DNA of 64,000 nucleotides from Neelides folsomi (taxonomy: Eukaryota > Arthropoda > Collembola > Neelipleona > Neelidae): NCBI GenBank assembly GCA_034687125.1, contig JAQGBZ010000257.1, positions 1 to 64,000 on the forward strand, given 5' to 3'. The notes beneath the pieces are model-generated. The model saw only the letters and a program-made list of their open reading frames with translations, searched no databases and was not told where the DNA came from. Position numbers and translations under genes: made by a program. Positions 47,701 through 62,300 of this stretch are shown here, piece by piece; positions within the stretch are counted from its first letter, which is position 1, and each line of letters begins with the position of its first letter.

Positions 47701-47990
47701 AAAATACAAGTACCTCCGACCACCACCCTTCAAAAATACTTCTACAACTTTGTTCTTTCCTTCCAGGTAATCGTTAAAATATTTGGCCAAAAATGTTGTA
47801 GGTCGAATAATGAAGAATTCGATTGCCCTTCTTTCACACGGGGATCGAGAAACCCCTCAAGGGAACATTTTAAATCCCATGGTCTCTAAATGAGGGGAAA
47901 TTGGTTGCAGAGTAAAAATCTTACCTTCGACCCTCTAATAATTTATACATTCACCTTTACCTACCCCTTTAATTTATTTACTATGTATTA
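44761..47990. other. Non-coding: GC-richer blocks at 44.9-45.5, 46.5-46.8 and 47.45-47.9 kb
   Basis: No gene supported. Frames over 46,568-46,893 are open on both strands at once but match no family and have no splice structure. AT-rich over 46,140-46,440 and 46,900-47,450. Confidence 0.45.
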
Positions 47991-50900
47991 GGTTCTAGCG
48001 GTGTAAAAGAAACGTTGAAATTACCCAAATACCTCAAGGTATAAAATGGGACACTTTGGGAATAGCTTTTATTATTTCTTAAGTAGGTAAACGCGTTACG
48101 CCTTAATTCAACTACTCACTTAACCTTAAAGTCCACTATTTTACAATCCACACCTACAAATACACCATGAGAGCAATTTAATGAGCCTCCCTAACTTGGG
48201 GTTTAGTAAATATATTTTTTGAATATTGACCAAATTAGTTTATAGTGCTTGTAAAGAGAATGATTTTGCCTATTTACAAGATCGTAAGTCACCAAAACAT
48301 CCATTAACATTCTCTCAATGTCAGTAAAAGATTAAAATGCAAAGAGGTAATATAACATTAAATTGTTTCCATTGTATTCGGCCAGAAAGGATGAAGGTAT
48401 TTAATAATTAACCATTTCTTAAAAAATGAAATGCATTCACGGTCAATCATTGTAGGATGTACACTAACTACATATTTGTATTTATTAGCATTTGATTGTA
48501 TGTAGGATGCATGACGGGGAGTTGTTGGAAGTGAGTGAGGTAAATGATACGCCATTAAATTGTGAAAGTGTGAAGAATAGGTTGGACATATCCTGGTGGT
48601 CTTCTACTGGCAATGAGCAGAATATGATTCCGCGTTAATTAACTGTTGTAGATAATGGGAGAGGGGCGGGAGGAGAAATTGGTCATAATCCCATTTAATG
48701 ATAGACGTGATTCCTCCGAGGTGAATGAGTGAAAGAAGTTGGGATTGAGAAGACTCAGCCCACAAGTGACCCATGGAAGTGATAACAATCATCGACAACT
48801 CCTTCATTTCCAAACGACCGACAAAATTACAGGCTCCCACCTCTTCCAAAAATGATGAGAGATTTGAAGTGCCAACGTTTTGTCCGATCCTCAAAGCACG
48901 CAATGTAAATTGGCTTACCTCCTCACCAAACCCTCAATTAGTCAAAAGATCCTTCCCGGCCACCGGTATAAATTGAGTCAATAAATGACCCATCCAGCCC
49001 AACTGTTTCCTGGGTTTATATTGGTCTTATCAATTTGCCATTTACAGTCCCTGGTCGCAAGGTCTTGGTTTGGACTACCTCAGCCCGACCCGAAAGGTCA
49101 TTGCCTTGCACAATGCATCCACTAATAAGGCCATGGAGAGTGAAGTATTGAAGCTATTAGCGTTTATATTATTCTGCGTATCTTCAATGTCACGCTCCTC
49201 TCCGTTTATTACGGGTCTCATTTGAAGTCAAATAGTCAAGTCATAATAATGAAAAGGAAGCTCGTCAAGTTTGAGTCGTTGTAAATTCCTCAAATTGATA
49301 TTGGCTCATTGTCCCTGGGTGGCTGGGGACAGAATTTGGCGTGAGGTATAAATCAAGAGGTATAATACACACACAAGTATTTTCCACTTCTCTGCTACTG
49401 TGAGATCCCAAGAATGACATTCCATTGGAACTATAATACGACTACCTTCAGAGCCTTTCTCCCATTTGGACTCATTTGGGATGTGAGAGGATAAGGAGAG
49501 TCGGAATGGAATGCTGCTCAAAATGAGTTTCCCAGATAAAAATCTCCGCCTTCTTGATTCCTCCTTGTCCTCATCGCATTCAATAATCCAATAGTGTTTC
49601 CGCTCCATCCACACTCCCACGCTCCCATTAATACACACATCCAAAGTTAAATTAACCCGCCTTCTTTCCCTCCTTCATTTATCTTCATTTTCAATCCCAA
49701 TCGTTTGATTTACACTTTCCATTTCTCACCATGGGCCTCAGTCACTTTCGGCCCACAGACCCTTGTGAACTCTGTCGTTGTGGGAATGGGAGTGAGCTTC
49801 CTTCCTCGTCCTCTACGAGTTCATCTTCAGGACTTTTAATCCACATTGTGTAAATCAAAGTGTCAGACCCAGCAGGGATGAATACATGGATACTGGAAGA
49901 ATGATAAATTTCTCGATTCCTCCAACACGCACGGTAGCTTGGGTTGCAAAACGAGCTTTTCTCATCTTTGAGGAAGAGATCTCTGGTTATAATGACTCCC
50001 TGCGAGATGAAATGTCAATCGATGACACTTCTCTAGTTCCAACACTCCCAACATCAGCCTTCTCATAGATAAACAATTATTCTTCCTTGCAGAACTCCAT
50101 GAAAATTAATATTCTGTGGTCGAGGAATCTTTTTTCTTGTTCACTCTAAAGGCTTGAGTCCTTGTGTGCGTTGGAAGGAGCGAGAAAAGTTATTCAATTC
50201 TTCCTCCGCACAGAGGAGAATCAAATGAGGAAGAAAGAGAGAGAATGAAGTGGAAGGGGGGAACATAAGGAGATGGAAGATGAATTGTAATAAGTACGGC
50301 CAGAGAGTAGATTTATATTCAAGTGCATGGCTGGAATCCTCAAATATATTTTCATTGTTCCTAAAGGGATCCACTATATTTATACACATACCTTTAAAGC
50401 GCCTCAAATGCATCTGGCTGCATATGGGCGAATGGATCATCCCTGGCATTTCCATATGTATTTCCATATGTGAGCCTGAACAGGGAGAAATACAATAGGC
50501 ATCATTGGCTCCAGTTATAATACGAGTCCCATGAATGGGTCAAAAATTTTGAAGGTCAGCTCCGAGTGATGATTCTACGACCTTCGATATGACTCTCCTT
50601 CCACACTGTGGATCATTCCACACCTCAGTCAGTTATGACGAAGCAGGATTGTTGTTTGGGAATTCTCCCAGCTCCACCAGGAGCTGATTGAAGGAATTAA
50701 TAGAAAATGGATTGTGGGACATCAAACGTGTGGTTCTTATCGTGGAACATGATTGAGAAGATGTCGCAGGGCCCTCCCGAAGGAATGTCTCAATGAAGAT
50801 ACGGTACGTGAGGCAGAGACACGAGGATCGGCTCTTTTCCTCCGAAGGAGGGAAAAAAAGAATTGAAAGTGGAAGAAGGAGAGGCTCATAACATTTTTTG

Positions 50901-51800
50901 AGGAGTTTTTTCCCCACACCCTTCTGCCCTCATAATAAGATTATTCGACCCCTCACCTTCGTTTGAGAAAGGATGGAGCCTCAGCTGCCTCATCGCATTG
51001 TCTTGTGAGCCGGGCTCCCTGCTTCGCCGACTCAACTCAGCTGAGATAGCCCACATTTACCCCTTGGCCAGAGGAGAGGCACGCCAAGAACTCCAACATC
51101 CTGTCACTCTTATTTATTAACCCCTCGGCACCAGCCTCGTAATAGGCCCCATTCTCACTTCCTACTCCCCTGCTCTCATTACCTATCCCCTCGCCCAATT
51201 TACGATTCCCCCAAATTTAAATATCTCCCTGTGGACCGCATTGGAATCCTGGACCAGGTTATGGCAAGTGCGGATGAGGAATGGGAGTTGTGTCTCTGCT
51301 CCTTCGGCCTACCCTCAATGTGTGATTTCCATAAACAAGTTTTGCTCCTTTTTGTGGCGAAGGTGTGCTGGGGAAGCCGTATGTTGACTCTATAAGATTC
51401 CCTGCGCCGTTCTGAGAGGCCAGGGACGATAGACTCCGTTTAGTCTTGCTAGTGTTCTCCCCATTTGTCACGCAATTGTTATAAGTAGGCATAAAAAGGA
51501 TTCTCAGTCCCTCCACCAGCCCTAACAATCGAATAAATAATCGAAAGGAATTACGTGTTTCCCCACCGAGGATCTCGCCCGATCACTTACACACATCATT
51601 TCATATCTCATCTAAATATTTCTCCCCGGGGGGATGAAATGACTCTTCTGCAAACCAGAGAACCCCGCCGGTCCAATTCCCATCCTCCTTCACATCCCAA
51701 TCCCGCCAAGCTTCGGCCAGACCAGAATTAATTACAATTAACGTTCTCAGACTCTTTGTTTATTTTTTAATTATAGGATGACCCACCTCATAAACTGTCC
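47991..51800. other. Long run of GC-richer non-coding DNA
   Basis: Nearly continuous moderate-GC DNA from 48,600 to 51,800 with only short frames. Overlapping GGAATG cores (GGAATGGAATG) are at 49,503-49,513. The phrase TTTCCATATG repeats at about 50,450-50,470. It is one of the longest such runs here and lies 5-8 kb upstream of four-jointed. Confidence 0.4.
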
Positions 51801-54600
51801 TGAGTGGAGGCCGGCGTATGAGAAAAAACTGGAAACTTGAGACAGATTCATAAATCTTCCATTTTCGCCTGAACCATTGATTAGGATCAGAAAGAAATGT
51901 TTTTTGTAAATCGAAATGGCAAATCCCCCTTCAGGAATACAATGAAACATTGAATTTTCTATTTCCCTAATCTTCCCATCTTACACATGTGAAATGGGAC
52001 TCTTTTCTTTAATACATTAAATATACAAATTTTATATGAGCCATAATCCCATAATTGTTACATTACATTTATATATCTGTAATATCAAATTAGAATATTT
52101 CATCCTGTCCAGACGTTGTACTTTAAATTAAATGGGCCAACTTCTCTTTTCTCAAGGGGTCATTGAGGATAATTTTCCAGCGCTTGGGATCTTTTGGATA
52201 AAAGTGAATTTTGGCCAGTAAAGATATCTGTAGAATGTTAAATGAGTGGAGGTGCGCGAGAGCCAGGGAGGGAGTAAATGAGTTTGAGTGGATGGCCAGA
52301 GGTCGGGCCAAATGGGAAAATAAAAAAATGTGAGAGAGGAATTGAGAACTGGCGAATCTCTAAGAAAGAATGTTCATGAATCCATAAGGAATGGAGACGT
52401 TTGAGCGAAAGAAACAAATTTATGTTTTACGCGGGGCAGTAATGCCTGGGCACTCCACATACGAACACGCATACCATTACATAACATTGAGATACATACG
52501 AAGAGACACGCATATTTAATTTCACTATCAATACTTACATTACATATTACAAGGGGTTGTTCTAGGAGTAAAAACTAGTTTAATGGGTTTGTCAACTCAT
52601 TGGAGATGGGAAACGTCGGGCTGTGGAGGCTCGATCACATTTCCCATCCACCGTCTCCTCCTCTCCCCAGCCTAATGCGATGGGTACATGCACTCAAACT
52701 CATGTAATTAAATGGTCGCCGATTCCCCTGCCTTGAATTAACGAGCAGTCCTTTATCAACGTTTATCAGCTTACTCCACTCATTAACAAATCTTTCTTCT
52801 TTCTTCTCCTTGATGGCTCAATACCATCTGGAGAATGTATAAATACGGGAGCTCACGATATTTTGAGCTAGGACTCCCGTTACCTCGACAAGAGGGAACT
52901 TCCCATTGCAATCAATCAAGCAATAATAAATGTTGAAAATTCACGAACCTATATTAACTACATAATGCTTATCGTTAGTTGGAGCATATTAAGGAAAGTC
53001 AGATTTATACTATTTTACTACAACGCTTTAATTACCAATTTGATCAAACTTATCATTAAACCTCCAGCTCTTATCCCTTTCCACTTCATATAAGTGTCAT
53101 TTAAATATAACAAAAAACTGATTTTTGAATATTCTATTTTATAAGAAGAAGATTACCTATTTTATTGTATTTATATTATTTATATTCGTATGATCGATGT
53201 GTGTATTGTGTTGTACTGAAACGACTTTAAGAAAATTAATGATTTGAAATGAAATTTTTTATAGTTAAGGATTAGAGAAAAAAGAGTTGATTGGAGATTA
53301 AAAGAAAATTGATTTCTCTGTTTGGAAGAGTTTGAATATTTGGTAGATTCACTGGACTCACTTCATAAAATGGGATTAGATACCAGGTCCATTATAAAAG
53401 AAAAAACATTCTGTTTCACAGGCTTTGAGAACAAAACGGTTTTAAAAGATAACTATGGAATTCTCTCAAATATCCCAACAAAATGAATATCCGTGCAATC
53501 TGCATAAAGCTGTTTTTTCTCTCATAGAAGCCAAGTCTTTGATAGATTTGAATCAAAGCTCCTTGGGACTTGAACTTCTCATTTTTACTTTTTTAATAAA
53601 TTCCCATACATCCTTGAACATGTACAAATTGTTTTTATATGACATCCTGTATTTTTTTCTCTGGTAAATTTACATATTCCCTCTCATATTCCTCTCTCCA
53701 AAGTTTTGATCCGCATCAAGAGAAAAGGTCTCAATTTCCCGACTCTCATATTTCCCGATGAGAGAGTACAATTATTAGATAAGGCACGTGGAGGTTGCAG
53801 AGCGTAATTAAGGAGGAGGAGGTGTACCAATACTTCAACGGTGATTGAGGACGCCTTAAGTGTGAACTCATGATGAAAATGAGAATTGATGACCTACGGG
53901 AGTATTGGGGTGATGAGAATAAAATTATAAAATAATCCTCAAAAGCCGGGATCCGTTGGAGGGTAATAAATGGAAGTCGGTGTGTGTGAGAGTGTGTGTG
54001 TGTTGTTGTCGCTGGCAGGTAAGGCGGATTCCAATTAAGAACCTGTCGCCGGTTCCCGACCGGTCCGAGTCGTTCCCATATGTGAGTAGGTCGTGAGGGG
54101 TGTATTAAGGAAGGCAAGGCTCCTTCCGAGCTACCTGCGTCTCTCCTCCGAATCCTATGATGGATGAAGGGAGGCCTCCTCAGGAGGATGTGGGGATGAA
54201 ATTTTTCCGCCGTCGACTCCGTCCCATAATCATGTTTCATTCCGACGGGTTATGGAGGAGACTCTCATTCACTGAGACTCATGGGGCCTCTCGATATGAC
54301 CACTCCAGACCGGCCCTTTTTCTCTACAAAGATTTAGTGAAACCTGTTGCTGTGGCCAAGTTGAGGACTTCAAGTCTACCTCTTAATTTATTGCCTAATT
54401 TTCCGGTCCCGAGCTCTGCTTGGGGTTACGTCGGTTATTCCTTCTTATATGCCTTTACATGACCCTCCCTTCCCCATCCGACTCGCTCAAAATCCATCCA
54501 CACCAATCTTCCATATTTCCTTTTTCAATAAATGAATTCTCTTCGATAATTTACTTTTGGAAAAGTCGGAAATTGGGAAAAATTTCCTCTTGGTGATCTT
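51801..54600. other. Non-coding: AT-rich stretch, blocks at 52.4-52.9 and 53.7-54.5 kb
   Basis: No gene supported. A (GT)n-type microsatellite lies at 53,981-54,003. It produces the His-Thr-rich part of a 164-codon minus-strand frame (54,240-53,746), which I regard as spurious. Confidence 0.45.
53981..54003. repeat. GT microsatellite
   Basis: TG dinucleotides interrupted once by AGAG, ending in a short TTG run. Confidence 0.85.
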
Positions 54601-57600
54601 TGAATAATTATATATATTTAGTTGGCATATGGAGAGCCATACTTATACAAAGATGCTTACTTATACCATGGTATGTAATAGTATATAATAATAAGTATTT
54701 ACATGAACTTTATACTTCATCTTAATATGTAGCTAGGGACATAGCGAAGAAAGATTTTCATCTTATTCCCTAGAGAGCTTCTTCTTCCACTTGAGGAGGC
54801 CCTTATCGAGAATGAAATGGGATACTCTCGACTCTTTATCTTCCTCAGAGAGGAACGTATATTAAGTCAAGTGAGTCTGTCTCCACTCAGATCTTCAGAT
54901 TCAAAATAAAGATGAAGGAATCGAAGTCGTCTCGTCGGAGTTTCTCACAATGAACACTCCGCTCAGTATCTCCTCATCACCACACATTACCTCACCCCAC
55001 TTCATGCACTAAGAATAGAAAAGTCAAAGGTAGACTGCATATTTCAATCAGAGCTCCACAATGAACTTTGAATATCTTCTGATCATTTTCATATTCTCCC
55101 CTCTCACAAATCCAAAAAACTCTCCAGTTTTTAACATTCTTGGATATTGTAAAGGTAGACGATGCTTACAATAAGCTTCTCTTACAATTTCTCAAGAATT
55201 TAACATTGGACGAAGATTTAAAGATGAACCACCAGTTGGATTTTATTTTCCAAATGGCAACTTGGTAAACTTGCAAATTAACGACAATGTTAATGGCCAT
55301 CTTGGTGTGGAATGGCGAAATTGATGGTTGAATTGTTAATTATTTATTGTCAATGATTTATGCGTGACCTTCTTGGATCTCTCACTCCTGTTAATTAGAA
55401 GTTAGGAGGGGATTACTCGGGATAAGGTTCTCAACCCAATTCCCATCCGCCTGTTGATTCGAGACTCCCTTCTATACTTACAATCCCTCCGCCGCTCAGA
55501 AGTTGATCATACTGGCGATGAGATTTTTAAAGGAAAGAATGGGAGAAGGGATAATTGAGTTTAAGACCCTTTGAAATTTGAGACCGCTCTTTTGAAAAAC
55601 GTTGGAAGAAAGAAGAAAAAAGTGAAATGAAGTTAAACAATACCACCAAAGTCAACATGTTCGGATCAAACAGGATTCCTTCTTACAATCACTATTAAAT
55701 TCTACTATCTTTCACATTTCAAACTACACGTGTACCGCTCAACTCATATCTTGTATGATATCCAAATAGGAATGCAAAGAGAGAAATGTAAAATATGCAA
55801 ATTATTTCTTTTGTATAAGAATTTTGGCTATAAGCTCCAATCTGCCCAAACGGCATATTAGAAAATAAATATATGGACCGGCTGTATTCTCTTAGTTGAC
55901 GCTTTGCTCAATTTTTTTACTCGTCAAATGTTACAATAAGCCTGTCATTAATATTAATCTTTTTTTTCATGTTGAAAAATGAGTTCATATTGTGAAACCT
56001 TGAGATCTCTTTACATAAAAGAAAATGTGAGAGATTCAATTCCAGACGAATTAAAACGGCTTTTCAATTACAACGCTAATACACCAATGATTTTAATGTA
56101 GTCTTCAAATGTCACCTCAACCCAAACCATTTTAGTGTGAAATTCTTTAAACATTTTTGAGTTGACTCATGTCTAACCAATACTATATTATTACTGTTCT
56201 TATATTAGTACGTATACTTATATAGGTAATCAAGTTTAAGTCAACTCGATGAGACTTGATCTCAAAAAGCTCCAAATGATTTAGATATATGAATTATTTA
56301 GTTTAAATAATATTTATCTCCGCGTTCAAGTAATATAAAGAAGTATAGGAGTAAAGTGGAGAGAAATTCAACCCAACAACTCAACTACATAATAATGAAG
56401 TAAATCAAGTTAATGAGCCGATTGAAAATTCTCTAATCAAAACCGCGTTGAAAATTTATTAAGCGTAAAATTATATATAATTATAAGCAGGTAAAAAAAT
56501 TATTCTTACATTGAACCAATTTCCAGACTGAGATTGTTTGGGTAAATAAATGTCACAAACTACATAACACGAAAGGGAATCCGTGATCCGGTGTGAGTGT
56601 GTGAAGGAGTGTAAACGTGAAGGAGTGGATTCACCACCGACTGCACCTTCCCCACTTTGAGAGAACAATGGGAGAAGATGTGTTTGGAACCCATGGGGCC
56701 GAAGTTGGTCTCGTGTTGCCACATTCCTCCACCTTGCTCCCTTCACTCCCTCTTCGGCAACCAATCAAGTACAGGGCGAAGAAGTTACCTCCGTAACAAT
56801 CCCGAATGACACACCCTGGGAAAACTCCATTTCAAACAAACTTCCGCCCACATATATGTAACCACACTAATTCAAGATCCACTATTACTTTACTACTCCA
56901 CCGCAATACTACAAGGAGGAGAAAAGTTCTATAAAAGTTCCTCTGACGTTCCTTTTCCTCAAACATGCCAAGGAAATGTTTGGCTCGTTGCCCTTCGACA
57001 CATCCTTTCTTCCACACTGCTCTTCTTCCATTCCACGCTTGACAAATTGTAAATTGTCATGTTTAAGGGTATTATTAGAAATAAGTAATATTTGGAAATT
57101 ACAACTTTTATATGACAACTTCATATTAAAGAGAATTCACTTTCCCTTTATGTAAGCTGAGTGAGGGTAACTTGTAGATTATGGATTGAAATCGGAAGAA
57201 TTAATCAACCAGGAAGAATGAAAGGTTTCTTCAATTCAACTATCTTGATGTCAACTTTCCATTTAATTTTTTAATCTACTTTGAAGAGAAAGGGGCTTTG
57301 GGACCATTCATACATTTTTTGACCCATTGAACCTTTATTGCATACGGGTATGATTATTGTGCACTTTTAATCAATCTTAAAGTATGTTCTTTTCTAACTA
57401 ACATTATTAAATAAAGGTAAGTAATAGCAGGACTTCTTGAATGGAATTATTCTGCAAATTCAAACATGCCGTTTGCTTGTTCAACCTCCCCTAAACACTT
57501 GTTAAGTGTGTAATTGTACGTAAGTATTATTATTATGGTACTTATTTCAATGTCAAGTGGCTCGTAATGTTGAACGCACATGTAATGAGATCTTATACTA

Positions 57601-59300
57601 CAAATGTTATGATATTGTATGTATTGATACATATCAGTATGTAATGTAGGTATATTATGTATATGTCTTATCTGTAGTTATATCAATATAATACATTTGA
57701 TCATTGAAGTTATGAAATGTGTGTTGAATAGCATACGCCCGTAAGTGTCGTATTTACATGAGAAATTGAATTTTTAAAAGCCGGCGTTTTAATGAGGGCC
57801 GGAGTTCATTTCTCATTTTAACGGTTCATCTCCCCCATTATCTCCTCGACGAGAGTCGTAAGTTGGAAAGGAATAAAATGGAAATAATTAGACGCTCCTC
57901 AGTTGGAACGGCCGTCAGGGAAGGAGTGATGAGTGAACTGAACGTGAAACACGTTAACTCCTCATAGGAGAAAAAAACCTCCATCAGTTAATTAAACTTG
58001 AATAATAAGTATCTAGAGTAGAGTTCGTCTTCGACGTGGTGCGAAATCTTGTGAAAGAGCGGAGGGTGAAAATGAAACCGGCTCCCTCCGTCTCTCTCGC
58101 CGCAGCATCCCTTCACGACTCAAAGACGCTTTTTCAAAATATCAGTTTAGATTCTACTTAAATTTAATATATGTGCATATATAAACCCAGTCGAATTATC
58201 TCTTCAATTATTTCCACAACCATCTTAGTAATTATTATAATTACTAACCAACTACATACAAATTGGTATCCCTTTCGAGTGTGAAGTTCTTCATTTTTCC
58301 ACTTTCCGCCCTCACCCTCGAAATCTCCTCTATTCGGAGTTCCTTAATTTCCAGGATTTTAATTGAACAATTGAGCGGATTTAATATAAAAAATATGCGA
58401 AAATTTATACACTCAAGGCTAGGAAAAACGTTTATAAAAGATCCTTACGCAGATGATGTGTGATGTGTGATTTTGGGAGTCAGCTTTAAAATTGCATTAT
58501 ATTTGTAGTTAGTGCTTAAGGCTAACTAGCGCTCAAGTAAAAATATATTTATAATATTTCTCATAATTAACAAAGTTGTATTGTTTTAAAAAAATCAATA
58601 TTTATATTTATCTTCATTTACAAACGCGAAACACGAATTATTGGTAATGGATGGGGTTGAAGTAGAGAAAAAAAAATTTCCTTCATGATTTACATAAAGG
58701 CATGGACATGGTTGAGACGGTGTGGGACTTAATATTTAACAAAATTTGCATGACTCCAAGAGCTGGCAACTGTTGTCGGTGAACTCATCAGGGGGGCCCT
58801 TTTCTGAAGGGCTCGCTTTACATGCCTTTCCCCTCCATCTCCACTGACACATTTTTGATTTGAAATCATCACGAGGCATCCTCTGATGGAAGGGAGGATG
58901 ATATTCTAATATCCCTCCACAACCCTCCACCAACTCTCATGAACACTTGACCCGATTGGGGCGAGGCTGAGGAGAAACAAACGGATACCTCACGGAACTC
59001 CTCCCGAACCCACATAGGTATTATAACTATTCAACCTTCACATACACACCTTTACTTAAACTCACCCCTTCTCCCTTCAAAAGATGTTCCCACTATAAGG
59101 GATTTTATTGCAAAGGAGAGATAAGGCTTATGATACACGCTCCTACACAAGCTATAGAAATATGTAGATCCTTAATAACGCTTTTATGCCAATATAAATT
59201 AATGATAAGTAAGACTTGAAATTCAATTAATAAAAGATGAAATACTTTTTCATTACGTTATTTAAAGTATTAAATTATTTACCATTGCGAGAATGGAGAT
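54601..59300. other. Non-coding: alternating AT-rich and GC-richer DNA
   Basis: No gene seen. GC-richer blocks are at about 54,740-55,600, 56,550-57,010, 57,780-58,110 and 58,720-59,100. The block at 57,780-58,110 is CpG-containing (CTCGCCGCAGC near 58,100). None has a convincing frame or splice pattern. Confidence 0.45.
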
Positions 59301-62300
59301 CCGCACCAAATCTTTGTAATTAAGGGTTTTAGCCAGTGAGAAATATTGATATATGGAAGCAATGGAAGTAAGTTGAAAGTTATGAGAGGGGAATTGAATG
59401 ATTTATCAAGATGAGAGAAATAAATTTTGAAAATACCATTTGTGAGCTTGGCAGGGAATCTTTTCCCCCATTTCTCTCCTTAAAAATCCTCCACTCTTGT
59501 GTGTATACGAGAGGACGAAGAAAAATGTTTAATTGTAATGCTTCCTCTTTTCCCTCTCACCGTTTTATGGGTGCGTAGTTTTGAAGGGACGGTGGTCGAG
59601 AATTCAAAAGGTTTGTCATAACTCTCATCGTCTCCCTGGGTGTGTAAAAAAGCGGGGAATGTTGGGCAGGAAAGTCAAACAATCGTCTCTGCATTCTTGT
59701 TCCATAACAGTTAAAATCAACTCTTGAGGGGTCATTGGAGAAATGACAAAGAAATCAAAAAGGATGAATCTTCAATTCATGCTAATTACCATACAACTTA
59801 GTATTTATTACTCTCAGACATCGTCCTTATAAGGAGAACCAAATATTCTTTCTTCCTCACTTACAAATTTCCCACATGATCCCCTATAAAATTTGACAAG
59901 AAATGCAAATAACAATTAAGCATGGAAGGGATAGTCTCCGATAAATAAAAGTACATAAATATATAAACATGTGTATACCACAGATCATTAAAAAAACGTC
60001 GTCCATTTGCTATTAAGTATGTACATACTTAAAGTTAGTTGAAGGAACGAGAGGAGTGAGCAAATACTATAATAGTTAATTATGTGGTTTCTACAGCATG
60101 TCCCGGTGTTGATTGAGAGGAAATCACGACCACTATGGTTCAGATGAGGGAAAGATAGGAAGTGTAATGTCCAATTAAGTTTAAATTTCCCAATGAGCTT
60201 GTTAATTGGCTAAACGGGTGGTTGAAGGGGAAGAATTGGAATTGGCCGATTACCTCCATCTCATTTGATCAGGTGAGGGGCGGAGGTTCACCTGGAGAGT
60301 GTGACATTAATTGAAATCTTCCCTCGACGAGGTCTGGACATGAGTTAAGGAGAATGTTCTTGGGAGTTTTCCATCACGTGTGTGGATGGAGACAACTTCA
60401 ATTTCCCGTCCTTGGTCCAACACTTGTAGTAGAGGGGAGGAACAAGTCGGGGCATCGTTTTACACAAATCTACTTTGTACTCTCTTTTCCCTTAATGTAA
60501 TCTCTATGTAATGAGGCTCTGTGTGGAAAGGCAGGGAAAGATTGGAACGGTTGGAGCCGAGACGGTAAATAATAAGAAATGGATTTTGTCTCTCGCCTTA
60601 ATTTATTGCACGGTGAGTTCTGAACGAGTTGAGGGAATTTCTCCGACCCACGACTTGAACCACAACGATCCACTTTACTACCTCGCACTCATTTTCCTCC
60701 CCATTTCCAATTCTCCATCCGATCCCATCGGATCGGGGGTCGATTCAGTGGTGGAAATGTTCAACTTGCAAAATTAGACTTGACTCCTTCTACTTAATAC
60801 ACTTAACAAATGAAATAAAATTTTTAAAAATGTGAGCGTCTATTTACTTAAAACCGAACAACATCGTCCCCATCATCTTGTAAATATATTAAAGTTGAAG
60901 TATGAAGTAGTTTACGTAAAGCCTGGAGGCTCGGCAACTTTCCTGCTGTGAGCAACCGGTTGATTCCCTTCGCTTCTTCCCCCCATATGCTCCGTCCTCC
61001 TGGACCTTTTCTCTCAATTCCAACTCATGAAATATCTCAAATTCTCACACCGGGGACTCTCACAACGCTTTCCTTCCCATCAAATTTTCTATTAAAAGAA
61101 ACGATGGAGGCTCCTTTAATCCACCCATCCCCACCAACAATCTCATGAGAATCTCCGACTGGAAAACTGGAAAGATCTGAGAAAAAGCGGAAAAGCGTCA
61201 AATGCCACAAGAGACATCCAAGGCCCCTTCATTTTAATTACAACCCTTCTTGGTTCACCTCAAATTCCCATTTTCAACCTGCTCAAAAATCAGCGATAAT
61301 TTATTAATTTTAAAAGCGTTTCAAGCCTTCACGCCCTTCTTCCACCGCCCAAATAAGAAAAGAGATCTTTCCGGGTTTTAGCCAACAAAGGGAATCCAAT
61401 GTTAATTGTAAAGTCGTTGACACAGGCGTTGACGGGAGAATTTTGGGTTTGTTCAAATCTTTTCGAATCCCATCAATCATCCTTCCGTTTAAGCTCCTCA
61501 TCCATTGCCGGAATGGTGAAACAAAGCGGTTTTTGTCAAATCACATAAAAAATGTGTCTCACGGGTCGAGGAATTGATTGGGAGTGGGAAAGGGCCGTCT
61601 TTCTCAGTTAACATAGACGAGTCGTTGGATTAGTGGTGGTAATAACGATTAGAAGGAGTTCCTTCCCAACCCTTAATTCCTTCATCAGATTCCTATAAGA
61701 ACCACCAAGTTGAGTCAGAATCAGAATGAACCAAAGAGGAGACAAAAAGGAAGAAGACTGTCAAAGTCTTCTTCACTCAACTTGTGGAAATTCCTTCCCT
61801 TCATTGGATACCAAAATACCTGAAAGAATTAACAAGCGATGAACTTCCAAGCCCGTCAGTTAAACTACTTAGCCTTATAAACCCTCTTCATTCAACCGCA
61901 GATATCCATTAGAGATAAAGGAAGAGAAAGAAACAAATAGCCATTTACCACTTGATTCAATTTCAATTGCTATACTTTAAATTCAAATGGCCAATCAACT
62001 TTATTTTTCTGATAATCTCTTTCAAACATTTTACATTTTTAGGGTAATTAACTTAAAATTAAAAATGCTTAGACGATGAATGCAGCACTGAATGTGGAAA
62101 AGTCGTAGGGTCACAATTGAAGTTTAAAGGTTGAGGAAGAAACTCATCTCTAAAAATCCTCCTAAGGATGTGACGGCTCAGTCAAGGCGTGTTCGTGCAG
62201 ATACACCGATAGTCGAACAAGAGCCGAGTTGAAAGAATGAAAGAAACTCGACGACGTAATTTGCATCTCTGAGAGCTTCTTTAATTCCTCACTTATTGTT

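Noticed and set aside
53777-53797. TAAGGCACG start resembling miR-124
   Set aside because: Only the first nine bases match; the rest differs and no hairpin partner is visible.
53746-54240. 164-codon minus-strand open frame
   Set aside because: Its composition is low-complexity (His/Thr run from the GT microsatellite, Pro/Ser/Arg bias), with no domain and no homologue I recognise.
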